64,000 nt of DNA from Streptomyces sp. NBC_01231 (GTDB lineage Bacteria > Actinomycetota > Actinomycetes > Streptomycetales > Streptomycetaceae): contig CP108521.1 in the NCBI GenBank assembly GCA_035999765.1, forward strand, positions 7,812,001-7,876,000, in the 5' to 3' direction. Of this stretch, positions 1 to 7,564 are shown piece after piece. The notes beneath the pieces were generated by a model that was not told the origin of the DNA, made no database searches, and saw nothing but the letters and a program-made list of their open reading frames with translations. The translations under genes were made by a program, and so were the position numbers. Numbering within the stretch: the stretch's first letter is position 1; each line of letters begins with the position of its first letter.

Positions 1-334
1 CCGTGAGGCCCAGGAGGCGGGCTTTCGCGCGGTACGGCCCGGCGTCCCCTGCCAGGAGGTCGACCGGGCCGCCCGCGCGGTCATCGCCGACGCCGGGTAC
101 GGCGACCACTTCATCCACCGCACCGGACACGGCATCGGCGTCACCACGCACGAGCCGCCGTACATGATCGAGGGGGAGGAGCAGCCCCTGGTGCCGGGCA
201 TGTGCTTCTCCGTGGAACCCGGCGTCTACCTGCCCGGCCGTTTCGGGGTACGCATCGAGGACATCGTCACCGTGACCGAGGACGGCGGACGCCGCCTCAA
301 CGTCACGAGCCGGGAGATGGCCATAGTGGACTGA
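1..334 (+). CDS. M24 family aminopeptidase P / Xaa-Pro peptidase, C-terminal part
   Basis: Only the last 110 codons are inside the window, ending at a TGA at 332-334. They carry the metal-binding end of the creatinase/aminopeptidase (M24, pita-bread) fold. The motif HRTGHGIG holds a metal-ligand histidine, FSVEPGVY a ligand glutamate and RIEDIV the last ligand glutamate. Proteins of this family cleave the bond before proline in peptides, usually in the cytoplasm with two Mn or Co ions. The start lies upstream of base 1. The subfamily (PepP, PepQ or a generic M24 peptidase) cannot be settled from this fragment. Confidence 0.9.
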   Translation, partial: REAQEAGFRAVRPGVPCQEVDRAARAVIADAGYGDHFIHRTGHGIGVTTHEPPYMIEGEEQPLVPGMCFSVEPGVYLPGRFGVRIEDIVTVTEDGGRRLNVTSREMAIVD

Positions 335-380
335 CGAGCAGCACAAGCCCCCACGTCCCCGACCCGACAGCGGCCCGACC

Positions 381-1337
381 ATGACCCAGGCACCGACACC
401 CACCGCGGACACCGTCCGCCAACTGGTCCGTTCCCTGCTCAAGGACGGCGGGGCCGACGCGTGCGACGCCGCAGCCCTCGAGGTCCGGCCCGTCGTCGCG
501 GGCGGCGGGCACGCCGCCTGGTGGGTAGGCGCCCGCCATGTGCTGCGCCTCGACGAGGACCGGGAGGCCGCCGTCCGCCGGCGCCGCGAACTGCGCCTGC
601 GGGACCTGGTGCGCCCCCACCTGCCGGTCGCGGTGCCGACGAGTGTGGCGCGCGGAGAGTGGGCACCCGGGCTCACCTACACGCTGGACACCAGGGTGCC
701 CGGCGGCTCGGGGGAGGAGCACGACGTGTCCGCCGTCGGCGAGGCCGATCTGGCCGGGCTGCTCACCGGGCTGCGCGAAGTGCCGGTCCGGCAGGCCGAG
801 ACCCTGGGGGTGCCGCGCACCGCCCCACGCTCCCTGGAGGCCCTGCGCCGGGCGGCCGCGAAGGCCGCCGAACGCCTCGCCGCGGCGGACGAGTTCGACC
901 CCGCACGCCTGCACCAGTTCGCGCCGACGGCCGCGGTCCAGCTCGCCGCACAGTCCGGCAGCGCCGTCCTCGTCCACCACGACCTCAGGGGCGAGCACCT
1001 CGTGGTCAGCGCGGACGGCCGGGTGCGCGGTGTCCTCGACTGGACCGGCGCCGTCGTCGGCGACCCCGCCGAGGACATCGCAGGCCTCGCGCTCGCCGTC
1101 GGCTCCCCGGCCGCCGTCCGCGCGGCCACCCTCGCCGGCTACGGCGCCCGCCCCTGCCTGCGCGGCCTGTGGCTCGCCCGCTGCGACACCGTCGTGAGCC
1201 TCGCCGCCCGCCTGGACGGCCGCGACGACCGCTCCCTGCCGCTGCTCAGAACCCAGCTGCGGCGCGCCTGGGAGGCCATCCTGCTGGAACGAGTCACCGA
1301 ACTGCGGGACGACGAGGAGGCGGACGGCGCCCTCTAA
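381..1337 (+). CDS. Phosphotransferase family protein (APH/choline kinase-like)
   Basis: 318 residues starting at ATG 381, 46 bp after the peptidase. The C-terminal half has the small-molecule kinase signature: a Brenner-type motif HHDLRGEHLVV (catalytic Asp in HxD) followed by GVLDWTGAVVGDPAEDIAGLA, whose Asp would bind magnesium. The usual Asn of HxDxxxxN is His here, a variant common in actinobacterial members. The N-terminal lobe contains HAAWWVGARHVLRLDED, where the ATP-binding Lys is not obvious. The family phosphorylates hydroxyl groups of small molecules, including aminoglycosides; the substrate here is unknown. Resistance should not be assumed from the family name. Confidence 0.8.
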   Translation: MTQAPTPTADTVRQLVRSLLKDGGADACDAAALEVRPVVAGGGHAAWWVGARHVLRLDEDREAAVRRRRELRLRDLVRPHLPVAVPTSVARGEWAPGLTYTLDTRVPGGSGEEHDVSAVGEADLAGLLTGLREVPVRQAETLGVPRTAPRSLEALRRAAAKAAERLAAADEFDPARLHQFAPTAAVQLAAQSGSAVLVHHDLRGEHLVVSADGRVRGVLDWTGAVVGDPAEDIAGLALAVGSPAAVRAATLAGYGARPCLRGLWLARCDTVVSLAARLDGRDDRSLPLLRTQLRRAWEAILLERVTELRDDEEADGAL

Positions 1338-1357
1338 CATCCCGCCCGGACTTCTAG

Positions 1358-1612
1358 CCGGTCGATGGAGTCCTGCTCCCTCGGCTGGCGGGCGGCGCCC
1401 GCACCACCCACGCCTCGGTCGCTCCCGGGGACGCCGTCGAGGCGGGCGACGAGTCCCTCGCCTACCGGGCCGTGACGACGGACCCGGGCGCGACCCGCAC
1501 GATCCGCGCCACCGTCGTCCGCGAGGGCGACGTCATCGCGGTCTACCGGACGACCGGCGACGCGGCCCTTCCGACGGCCGTGCTCAGCGCGCAGAACACC
1601 AAGCTCGGCTGA
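1358..1612 (+). pseudogene. Remnant of a secreted or lipoprotein sensor-like gene
   Basis: Between the phosphotransferase and treZ lies an 84-codon open stretch with normal Streptomyces codon bias. It is preceded by an in-frame TAG (1355-1357) and has no plausible start codon or ribosome site. The reading contains VAPGDAVEAGDESLAYRAV and ends ALPTAVLSAQNTKLG. The ending resembles the C-terminus of actinobacterial sensor-domain (PknH-like) lipoproteins, which commonly finish on 'AAQAKL'-type sequences. I infer a decayed 3' end of such a gene. Family assignment is weak; the coding-remnant interpretation is stronger. Confidence 0.45.
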
Positions 1613-1617
1613 CGGTG

Positions 1618-3363
1618 TCACGTCTGCAACAGCACCACACACGACTCTCCGGGCACATGCAGCATCCCGGCCGAGCCCGGCGCCTGAACGGGCTCCCATG
1701 CGGCGAGCACGCGTGCGGGGCGGGGCCCCAGGGGGATCGTGGCCGCTTCCTTGGCCAGGTTCACGGCCACGCGGACGTCCCCGCGCCGGAAGGCCAGCCA
1801 GCGTTCCTGCTCGTCGTACGCCACCTTGGTGTCGGAGAGGTCGGGGTCGGTGAGGTCCGGCTGCTCGTGCCGCAGCGCGAGGAGGCTCCGGTACCAGGCC
1901 AGCACGCGCGCGTGGTGCTCACGTTCGGGTTCGGACCAGTCCAGGCAGGAGCGGTCGCGGGTCGCCGGGTCCTGCGGGTCGGGGACGTCCTCCTCGGCCC
2001 AGCCGTGCGCGGCGAACTCCCGGCGCCTGCCCCGCCGTACGGCCTCGGCGAGCTCGGGATCGGTGTGGTCGGTGAAGAACTGCCACGGTGTGCCCGCCGC
2101 CCACTCCTCGCCCATGAACAGCATCGGCGTGAACGGCGCGGTGAGGACCAGCGCGGCCGCGCAGGCCAGCAGGCCGGGGGAGAGGGTGGCCGACAGCCGG
2201 TCGCCCTGGGCGCGGTTGCCGACCTGGTCGTGGGTCTGGCTGTAGCCGAGGAGCCGGTGCGCCGCCACCCGCGAGCGGTCCAGGGGCCGCCCGTGGTGCC
2301 GGCCCCGGAAGCTGGAGAACGTGCCGTCGTGGAAGTAACCGCCGCTGAGCGTCTTGGCGAGTGCTTTGAGCGGGGCGCGGCCGAAGTCGGCGTAGTAGCC
2401 CTGGGTCTCGCCGGTCAGCGCGGTGTGCAGGGCGTGGTGGAAGTCGTCGTTCCACTGGGCGTGCAGTCCGAGGCCGCCCGCCGCGCGCGGGGTGACCAGC
2501 CGTGGGTCGTTCAGATCCGACTCGGCGATCAGGAACAAGGGCCGGCCCACCTCGGCGGCGAGGGAGTCCACCTCCGTCGACAGCTCCTCCAGGAAGTGGT
2601 GGGCGCGGGTGTCCGCCAGCGCGTGCACCGCGTCCAGCCGCAGCCCGTCGAACCGGTAGTCCCGCAGCCACGACAGCGCGCTGTCGAGCAGATACGCGCG
2701 CACCTCGTCCGAGCCGGGCGCGTCCAGGTTCACCGCGGAACCCCAGGGCGTGTGATGGGTGTCCGTGAAGTACGGACCGAACTGCGGAAGGTAGTTGCCC
2801 GAGGGGCCGAGGTGGTTGTGCACCACGTCCAGGACCACGCCCAGGCCGAGCTCATGGGCCCGGTCGACGAAGCGCTTCAGCGCCTCGGGACCGCCGTACG
2901 GCTCGTGCACCGCCCACAACGAGACGCCCTCGTACCCCCAGCCGTGCTGCCCCGGGAAGGGGCACAGCGGCATCAACTCGACGTGAGTGACGCCCAGTTC
3001 GACGAGATGCCGCAGGCGTTCCGCGGCCGCCTCCAGGGTGCCCTCGCGTGTGTACGTGCCCACGTGCAGCTCGTACAGAACCGCGCCGGGCAGCGCGCGT
3101 CCGGCCCACTCGGCGCGCCACGCGTACCGCTCGTGATCGACGACCGCGCTCAGCCCGTCCGGGCCGTCCGGCTGCCGGCGCGACCGCGGGTCGGGCAGCA
3201 CCGGACCGTCGTCCAGGGCGAACCCGTACCGCGTGCCGTCCTGAGCCCGCGCCTGCCCCCACCACCAACCAGGGCGTTCCGGATCGCGCTCCAACGCGCT
3301 CGTGTCGCCGTCGCAATGGAGCGTCACACGAGCGGCCTGCGGTGCCCACACCTCGAACTGCAC
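1618..3363 (-). CDS. treZ: Malto-oligosyltrehalose trehalohydrolase
   Basis: 581 residues, GTG start (3361-3363) with a GAAGGGGGA ribosome site 7 bases upstream. GH13 family enzyme that releases trehalose from maltooligosyl-trehalose, the second step of the TreY-TreZ route. An N-terminal carbohydrate-binding-like domain (about residues 1-85) precedes a (beta/alpha)8 barrel. The barrel shows DVVHNHLG, the nucleophile in FDGLRLDAVHAL, the acid/base in FLIAESD and the transition-state Asp in SQTHDQVGNR. Length is normal for TreZ. Its partners treY and glgX lie 4-9 kb away on the same strand, separated by a protease/inhibitor group rather than forming one operon. Confidence 0.95.
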   Translation of the reverse strand: MQFEVWAPQAARVTLHCDGDTSALERDPERPGWWWGQARAQDGTRYGFALDDGPVLPDPRSRRQPDGPDGLSAVVDHERYAWRAEWAGRALPGAVLYELHVGTYTREGTLEAAAERLRHLVELGVTHVELMPLCPFPGQHGWGYEGVSLWAVHEPYGGPEALKRFVDRAHELGLGVVLDVVHNHLGPSGNYLPQFGPYFTDTHHTPWGSAVNLDAPGSDEVRAYLLDSALSWLRDYRFDGLRLDAVHALADTRAHHFLEELSTEVDSLAAEVGRPLFLIAESDLNDPRLVTPRAAGGLGLHAQWNDDFHHALHTALTGETQGYYADFGRAPLKALAKTLSGGYFHDGTFSSFRGRHHGRPLDRSRVAAHRLLGYSQTHDQVGNRAQGDRLSATLSPGLLACAAALVLTAPFTPMLFMGEEWAAGTPWQFFTDHTDPELAEAVRRGRRREFAAHGWAEEDVPDPQDPATRDRSCLDWSEPEREHHARVLAWYRSLLALRHEQPDLTDPDLSDTKVAYDEQERWLAFRRGDVRVAVNLAKEAATIPLGPRPARVLAAWEPVQAPGSAGMLHVPGESCVVLLQT

Positions 3364-3548
3364 GGACCGTCCCCCTTCGTCTGCTCACCGTGATCTAGCC
3401 CGTCCATGGTGCTTCAAACGCGATCAACACGTCGCTGAATCCTCCCCTTTGCGGCACGTGTCGCGGCAGGTGCCGCCGGGCACGCGCGCGGGGCGGCCGT
3501 TCTCGCGTTTTCTGGACACCCGGCTCCGGCTGTCCGACAATCACGAGC

Positions 3549-4100
3549 GTGACGTCGTCCTTCGAGTTCAACACGTACCCCGCGCGGCTGTCCGACGCGG
3601 AGCGCGACAAGGCGTTGAAGGTGCTCCGTGACGGCGTCGCCATGGGTCGTCTCTCGCACGACACGTTCATCCACCGCATGGAGCTCGCGCTCGCCGCGCG
3701 CCGCTCCGACGAGCTCGCCGTCCTCACCGCCGATCTGCCCCGGGAGAGCCGTGTCTCCCGCCTGGTGTTCGGCACCGTCGAGGCGGTCTCCGGCTTCACG
3801 GTACGGCTGCGCAGGGCCTGGCAGGCCGAGCGGCTCCCCAAGCTGCTGCTTCCGCACCCCGGCGCCGGGCATCCGTTGCGCATCGGCCGCGACCCCGCCA
3901 ACGGCCTCAGGCTGACCCACGAGACGGTCTCCCGGGTGCACGCCGAACTCAGCAGGCAGGGCGGCATGTGGGTGCTGCGGGACCTCGGCTCCACCAACGG
4001 CACGACGGTGAACGGACGACGGGTCATCGGCGCGGCCGTCGTCCGCGAGGGCGACCAGGTCGGGTTCGGCCGGATGGCGTTCCGGCTCTCGGTCGACTGA
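3549..4100 (+). CDS. DUF1707 and FHA domain protein
   Basis: 183 residues from a GTG start, divergent from treZ. The N-terminal ~65 residues (RLSDAERDKALKVLRDGVA ... LAVLTADLP) are a DUF1707 domain, often found in actinobacterial signalling or membrane-associated proteins. The C-terminal ~100 residues are a forkhead-associated domain with LRIGRDP, SRVHAEL and DLGSTNGTTVNG, including the Arg, Ser and Asn that contact phosphothreonine. It should bind a Thr-phosphorylated partner, probably a substrate of a Hanks-type kinase. No membrane segment is visible and no kinase gene is adjacent. Confidence 0.9.
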   Translation: MTSSFEFNTYPARLSDAERDKALKVLRDGVAMGRLSHDTFIHRMELALAARRSDELAVLTADLPRESRVSRLVFGTVEAVSGFTVRLRRAWQAERLPKLLLPHPGAGHPLRIGRDPANGLRLTHETVSRVHAELSRQGGMWVLRDLGSTNGTTVNGRRVIGAAVVREGDQVGFGRMAFRLSVD

Positions 4101-4167
4101 GCCGGACCTTAGCTCTGGCCTGTGCTTTACCTGATGTGTTGGGTCAAGTCCCTTTGCCCTTCGCGGT

Positions 4168-4185
4168 GTTGACGTACCCGTCAAC
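4168..4185. promoter_or_regulatory. Perfect inverted repeat upstream of the M14 carboxypeptidase
   Basis: GTTGACG-TACC-CGTCAAC, two perfect 7-base arms with a 4-base spacer, about 70 bases before the carboxypeptidase start. A TTGAC...GTCAA palindrome with a shorter spacer also lies upstream of the paralogous carboxypeptidase (7374-7385). A shared operator is possible. The left arm could also double as a -35 element (TTGACG). Confidence 0.45.
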
Positions 4186-4253
4186 TCGTGACTGACTGTG
4201 TGTCCACCTTGCACACCAGGTGAACCGTCGGCACCACATTGTGGAGGTGTGCC

Positions 4254-5600
4254 CTGACGCCCCTCCTCCGCTACCCGACCGTCGACGAACTCGGCGCCCG
4301 AGCGGCCGCACTGGTCGCCCGCCACCCCGAAGAGGCCCGACTGCGCCGGGTGGGCACCTCTCGCGCGGGCACCCCCCTGTGGCTGCTCTCCGTCGGCCAC
4401 GGCAGCCGTCAGGCACTCGTCGTCGCCGGACCGCACGCCAACGAACCCGTGGGCGGCGCCACCGTCCTGCGGCTGGCCGAGCGGGCCCTGGCCGATCCGA
4501 CCCTCACCTCGGGCGCCGACGCCACCTGGAACCTGCTGCTCTGCCTCGACCCCGACGGCCTGCGCCGCAACGAGGGCTGGCTGCACGGTCCCTACACCCT
4601 CGGGCGCTACTTCCGGAACTTCTTCCGGCCCGGCTTCCTGGAACAGCCCGAATGGCTGCCCGACGGCGCGGCCGCCGCCGCCCTGCCGGAGACTCGCGCC
4701 CTGCTCGACCTTCAGGACGAACTGCGCCCCTTCTTCCAGTGCTCCCTGCACGGTGTCGACGTGGGCGGCGGCTTCGTCGAGCTCACCCGTGACCTGCCCG
4801 GCCTCGCCCAGCGCGTCGCGCACACCGCGGCCCGTCTCGGCATACCGCGCGAACTCGGCCCCTACGACACCCTGTACTGGCCGCGCCTGGGGCCGGCCGT
4901 CTACCGGATACCGCCGCCGAGTCCGGGCGACCTGGCCGCGGCGATCACCGAGGCCGCCGTCGAGTCGACCTGGTACCACCCGCACCGGCACGGCACGGTG
5001 ACCGCCGTCGTCGAGGCGCCAATGTGGGGCGTGACGGCCGTGGAGGACGCCGGACCGCCCCCGGACCGGGCCGGTGTGCTGCGGACCGTCAGCCACGCCC
5101 TGCGACACGACGTGCGGCTCCTGGAGCTGCTCCTCGCCCGCGTCCGCCCCCAGGTCTCGGCCGCCCCGGACGCGGCCCGGCTGCTGGCTCCGGTCGAGGA
5201 CTACCTGCTGGTCTGCCCCGGCCTCGCCGACGCGTGGGACCCCGACGTCCCCGACGGCGTCCGCCCGCTGCCGCCCTTGAGCGCCGCCCATCTGGCCGCC
5301 CTGCGCATCGCCGGGCGACGCCTCGCTCTGCGTACGGCGGGGCTGCTGCACCAGCTCGTGACCGGGGCCGGTGTCGGCCCTGCCTGGGTGCTGCCCGGCC
5401 TGGACCGGCTGATCGACGAGTGGTGCGCCGACTACCGCGACGGCTGCGGGGCGCGCTGGGTCCCGGTCGCCCGCCAGGTGGACTACCAGTCCAGGGTGGT
5501 GCTGGACGCCTTCGAACTCGCCGGGAGGTACGCGCCCGCCTCCCGTTCGGGTGAGCCGGGGTGGGGTTCGCAGGCCGCCGTGCCGATGCATCGGGAATGA
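4254..5600 (+). CDS. M14 family zinc carboxypeptidase (first copy)
   Basis: About 448 residues. The frame is open from TTG 4239, but the only Shine-Dalgarno (GGAGG, 4243-4247) sits 6 bases before a CTG at 4254. That CTG aligns with the start of the paralogue (LTPLLRYPTVDEL versus VSLLPELRYPTVVEL), so I favour a CTG start. Zinc ligands are HxxE in GPHANEPVGG and the His of SLHGVDVGG; the catalytic Glu is probably in AVVEAPMWG. No signal peptide is seen, so it is probably cytoplasmic. The stop overlaps the start of the downstream inhibitor gene (ATGA, 5597-5600). The family removes C-terminal residues from peptides or cell-wall fragments; specificity is unknown. Confidence 0.85.
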   Translation: MTPLLRYPTVDELGARAAALVARHPEEARLRRVGTSRAGTPLWLLSVGHGSRQALVVAGPHANEPVGGATVLRLAERALADPTLTSGADATWNLLLCLDPDGLRRNEGWLHGPYTLGRYFRNFFRPGFLEQPEWLPDGAAAAALPETRALLDLQDELRPFFQCSLHGVDVGGGFVELTRDLPGLAQRVAHTAARLGIPRELGPYDTLYWPRLGPAVYRIPPPSPGDLAAAITEAAVESTWYHPHRHGTVTAVVEAPMWGVTAVEDAGPPPDRAGVLRTVSHALRHDVRLLELLLARVRPQVSAAPDAARLLAPVEDYLLVCPGLADAWDPDVPDGVRPLPPLSAAHLAALRIAGRRLALRTAGLLHQLVTGAGVGPAWVLPGLDRLIDEWCADYRDGCGARWVPVARQVDYQSRVVLDAFELAGRYAPASRSGEPGWGSQAAVPMHRE

Positions 5601-6016
5601 CATACACCACCACAGCGAAAGCGCTCCGGGGCGGCCTGCCCGCCGCGGCCGTCCTTCTGCTCTCCCTCGTGACCCCGGCGCAGGCCACCCCCCAGGAGAC
5701 CGCCCCGGGCAACTGGCTCTTCGTCTCCGTCGCCTCGGGCGACGCCCGCTCCGGCGAAACACGCAGCACCCTGCTGATGTGCGACCCGCCGCAGGGCCAC
5801 CGGCGGGCCGCCCAGGCCTGCGCCCAACTGGAGACGACCGCCGGTGACATCCGCGCCCTCCCGGCCGCCGACTCCTACTGCACGATGGTCCACGCGCCGG
5901 TGACCGCACACGCGCGCGGGCAGTGGAACGGGCGTCCGGTCGCCTACGCGGAGACCTTCCCGAACGCGTGCGTGATGACGGCGCGGACCGGAGCGGTCTT
6001 CGCGCTGGACGGCTGA
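5597..6016 (+). CDS. Subtilisin inhibitor-like (SSI family) secreted protease inhibitor
   Basis: 139 residues. ATG 5597 overlaps the carboxypeptidase stop by 4 bases, implying translational coupling. A signal peptide (hydrophobic core LPAAAVLLLSLVT, cleavage after AQA at residue 30) is followed by an SSI-like domain. It has four cysteines (62, 75, 95, 125), as in SSI's two disulfides. The reactive loop SYCTMVHAP predicts P1 Met97 and P1' Val98, as in classic SSI, suggesting subtilisin/chymotrypsin-type targets. The end FPNACVMTARTGAVFALDG matches the conserved SSI C-terminus. Such inhibitors restrain extracellular proteases during development. Confidence 0.92.
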   Translation: MTYTTTAKALRGGLPAAAVLLLSLVTPAQATPQETAPGNWLFVSVASGDARSGETRSTLLMCDPPQGHRRAAQACAQLETTAGDIRALPAADSYCTMVHAPVTAHARGQWNGRPVAYAETFPNACVMTARTGAVFALDG

Positions 6017-6052
6017 CGTCCCTGCCGCAACCAGGGCGCACGCGCGCGTGGG

Positions 6053-6074
6053 GCGGCCGTTCGGTGACGGCCGC
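6053..6074. terminator. Hairpin between convergent inhibitor and carboxypeptidase genes
   Basis: GCGGCCGT-TCGGTG-ACGGCCGC: perfect 8-base arms and a 6-base loop, immediately before the minus-strand stop codon at 6075. It probably terminates transcription from both sides. There is no T-tract, which is normal in Streptomyces. Confidence 0.6.
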
Positions 6075-7325
6075 TCACGCCGCCCTCTCGCGCGCGTGCA
6101 GCGCCACCGCCACCACCGTGCGGGACTGGTGCTCCACCTGGTGCGCCAGGGGCACCCAGCGGGCCAGGAAGCGCTCCGTGAAGGCGTCGCTCCACGTCGC
6201 CACGAGCTGTTCGAGGCGGGGTGCCACCGGGTCGTCGGTCTCCCGCAGGACCCGCAGCAGCATGGCCGCCGCCCGCAGCGGCAGCCGGCGCGCGAACGCG
6301 TCCACACTGCCGACGTACGCCCGCGTGCCGTCGGCGGGCGGCGTGTGCGTCCAGTCCGCGGCCAGTCCCGGCACCAGGTCCAGCCCCCAGTCCGCCGCCC
6401 GCAGCAGCGGCCCGTCCAGAGCCGCCAGCCGGGGCCGTGCGTCGGCGAGCACCCCCTCCAGCTCCGAGGTGTCCCGCAGCAGCCGGCCCGCCAGCCGGCG
6501 CATCGCCACCGCCGGGGCCGGGTGCGGGACCGGGTCGTCCACCAGGTCACTCGCCCACATCGGCACCTCGACCACCGCGGTCAGTCCGCCGTACCGGTGC
6601 ACGTGGTACCAGGTGCACCGGCGTGCGTCGTCCGGCATGCTCGGGTACGCGGCGCCCGCGCCCGGGGCCGGCATCACATGCACGCCCCGTCCGGATGCGG
6701 GCCAGCCCGCCGCGTCCGAGGCGCCGGTCTCCACCGGGATGTTCAACTCCGCCGCGGACTTCGCGAACGGCTCGGCGAGACCCGGTACCTCCTTCGTCAA
6801 CTGCACCCAGCTGCCGCCCACATCGGTGCCGTGGAGGGTCACCTGGAGGTAGGGACGCAGCTCGTCGATGACGGCCATCAGTGCGCGCGTCTCCGGCGGC
6901 AGCCGGTCCGGCGGCAGCAGGGACGGCGACCACTCCGGCTGCTCCGGTCCCGCGGGCCGGTAGAAGCCGAGGTGGTACTCGAACAGGCTGCGCGGCGCCG
7001 GAGTGACGTGCAGGCTCGCTCCGTCGGGATCCGCGCACAGCAGGAAGTGCCAGGATGTGTCGGATCTCAACTCCCGCTCACGCAGGACCCGTTCGGCGAC
7101 CATCAGAAGCGTGGAGCCGCCGGTCGGCTCGTTGGAGTGGGCGCCCGCGACCACCAGGACGGCACGTCGGGCGTGGCCCACGGACAGCAGGTGCAGGGGC
7201 CTGCCCGCCCGCGAGACGCCGACCTGCCTCAGGACGCACACGCCGGGTCGATGGGCGGCCAACGCCTTTGCGGACGCGACCAGTTCGACAACGGTGGGGT
7301 AGCGCAGCTCCGGCAGGAGACTCAC
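6075..7325 (-). CDS. M14 family zinc carboxypeptidase (second copy)
   Basis: 416 residues from GTG 7323-7325; the frame is open to 7424 but the extra 33 residues are low-complexity and unlike the paralogue. It is clearly homologous to the first copy. It shares RYPTVVEL near the start, HxxE in GAHSNEPTGG, the third ligand His in TLHGTDVGG, AVVEVPMWA, and a C-terminal LAHQVEHQSRTVV that matches VARQVDYQSRVV. The two copies converge around the SSI-like gene, suggesting an inverted local duplication. Substrate unknown; no signal peptide. Confidence 0.88.
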   Translation of the reverse strand: MSLLPELRYPTVVELVASAKALAAHRPGVCVLRQVGVSRAGRPLHLLSVGHARRAVLVVAGAHSNEPTGGSTLLMVAERVLRERELRSDTSWHFLLCADPDGASLHVTPAPRSLFEYHLGFYRPAGPEQPEWSPSLLPPDRLPPETRALMAVIDELRPYLQVTLHGTDVGGSWVQLTKEVPGLAEPFAKSAAELNIPVETGASDAAGWPASGRGVHVMPAPGAGAAYPSMPDDARRCTWYHVHRYGGLTAVVEVPMWASDLVDDPVPHPAPAVAMRRLAGRLLRDTSELEGVLADARPRLAALDGPLLRAADWGLDLVPGLAADWTHTPPADGTRAYVGSVDAFARRLPLRAAAMLLRVLRETDDPVAPRLEQLVATWSDAFTERFLARWVPLAHQVEHQSRTVVAVALHARERAA

Positions 7326-7373
7326 CCCCGTCCCATCCCCCGGCTTCCCAGTCCGCAGTAGCCCACGGCCCCG

Positions 7374-7385
7374 TTGACGTGTCAA
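7374..7385. promoter_or_regulatory. Palindrome TTGAC-GT-GTCAA upstream of second carboxypeptidase
   Basis: Perfect 5-base arms with a 2-base spacer, about 49 bases upstream of the GTG start. The arm sequence is the same as in the palindrome before the first carboxypeptidase, though the spacer differs (6 versus 2 bases counted from TTGAC). Possible shared operator. Confidence 0.35.
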
Positions 7386-7437
7386 GGGCAGCGAGGGGGA
7401 GGCTCCGGGGGCGCCCGGATGCATTGACCGGCGGCAG

Positions 7438-7473
7438 GTACGTCAGGGGGTACGGCAGGGAGTACGGCCGTGG
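7438..7473. repeat. Three imperfect 12-bp tandem repeats
   Basis: GTACGTCAGGGG, GTACGGCAGGGA and GTACGGCCGTGG follow directly after each other in the non-coding gap between the second carboxypeptidase start and the treY stop. No other feature is evident in 7386-7564. This may be simple-sequence drift or a binding-site array. Confidence 0.4.
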
Positions 7474-7564
7474 GTGCCGGCGGGGTTGCCCGCACCCGCC
7501 TCCGCCCTGCGAGGCGTGGCCAGTCCTGCCGTACGAGCCTTGCCCTGTCCCGGAGACGGCGCCA

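Noticed and set aside
381..1337. Calling the phosphotransferase an antibiotic-resistance gene
   Set aside because: Family membership alone does not indicate aminoglycoside activity; the Asn of the catalytic loop is replaced.
3414..6041. An 875-codon open frame on the minus strand
   Set aside because: Shadow of the FHA, carboxypeptidase and inhibitor genes, all of which have clear domain signatures.
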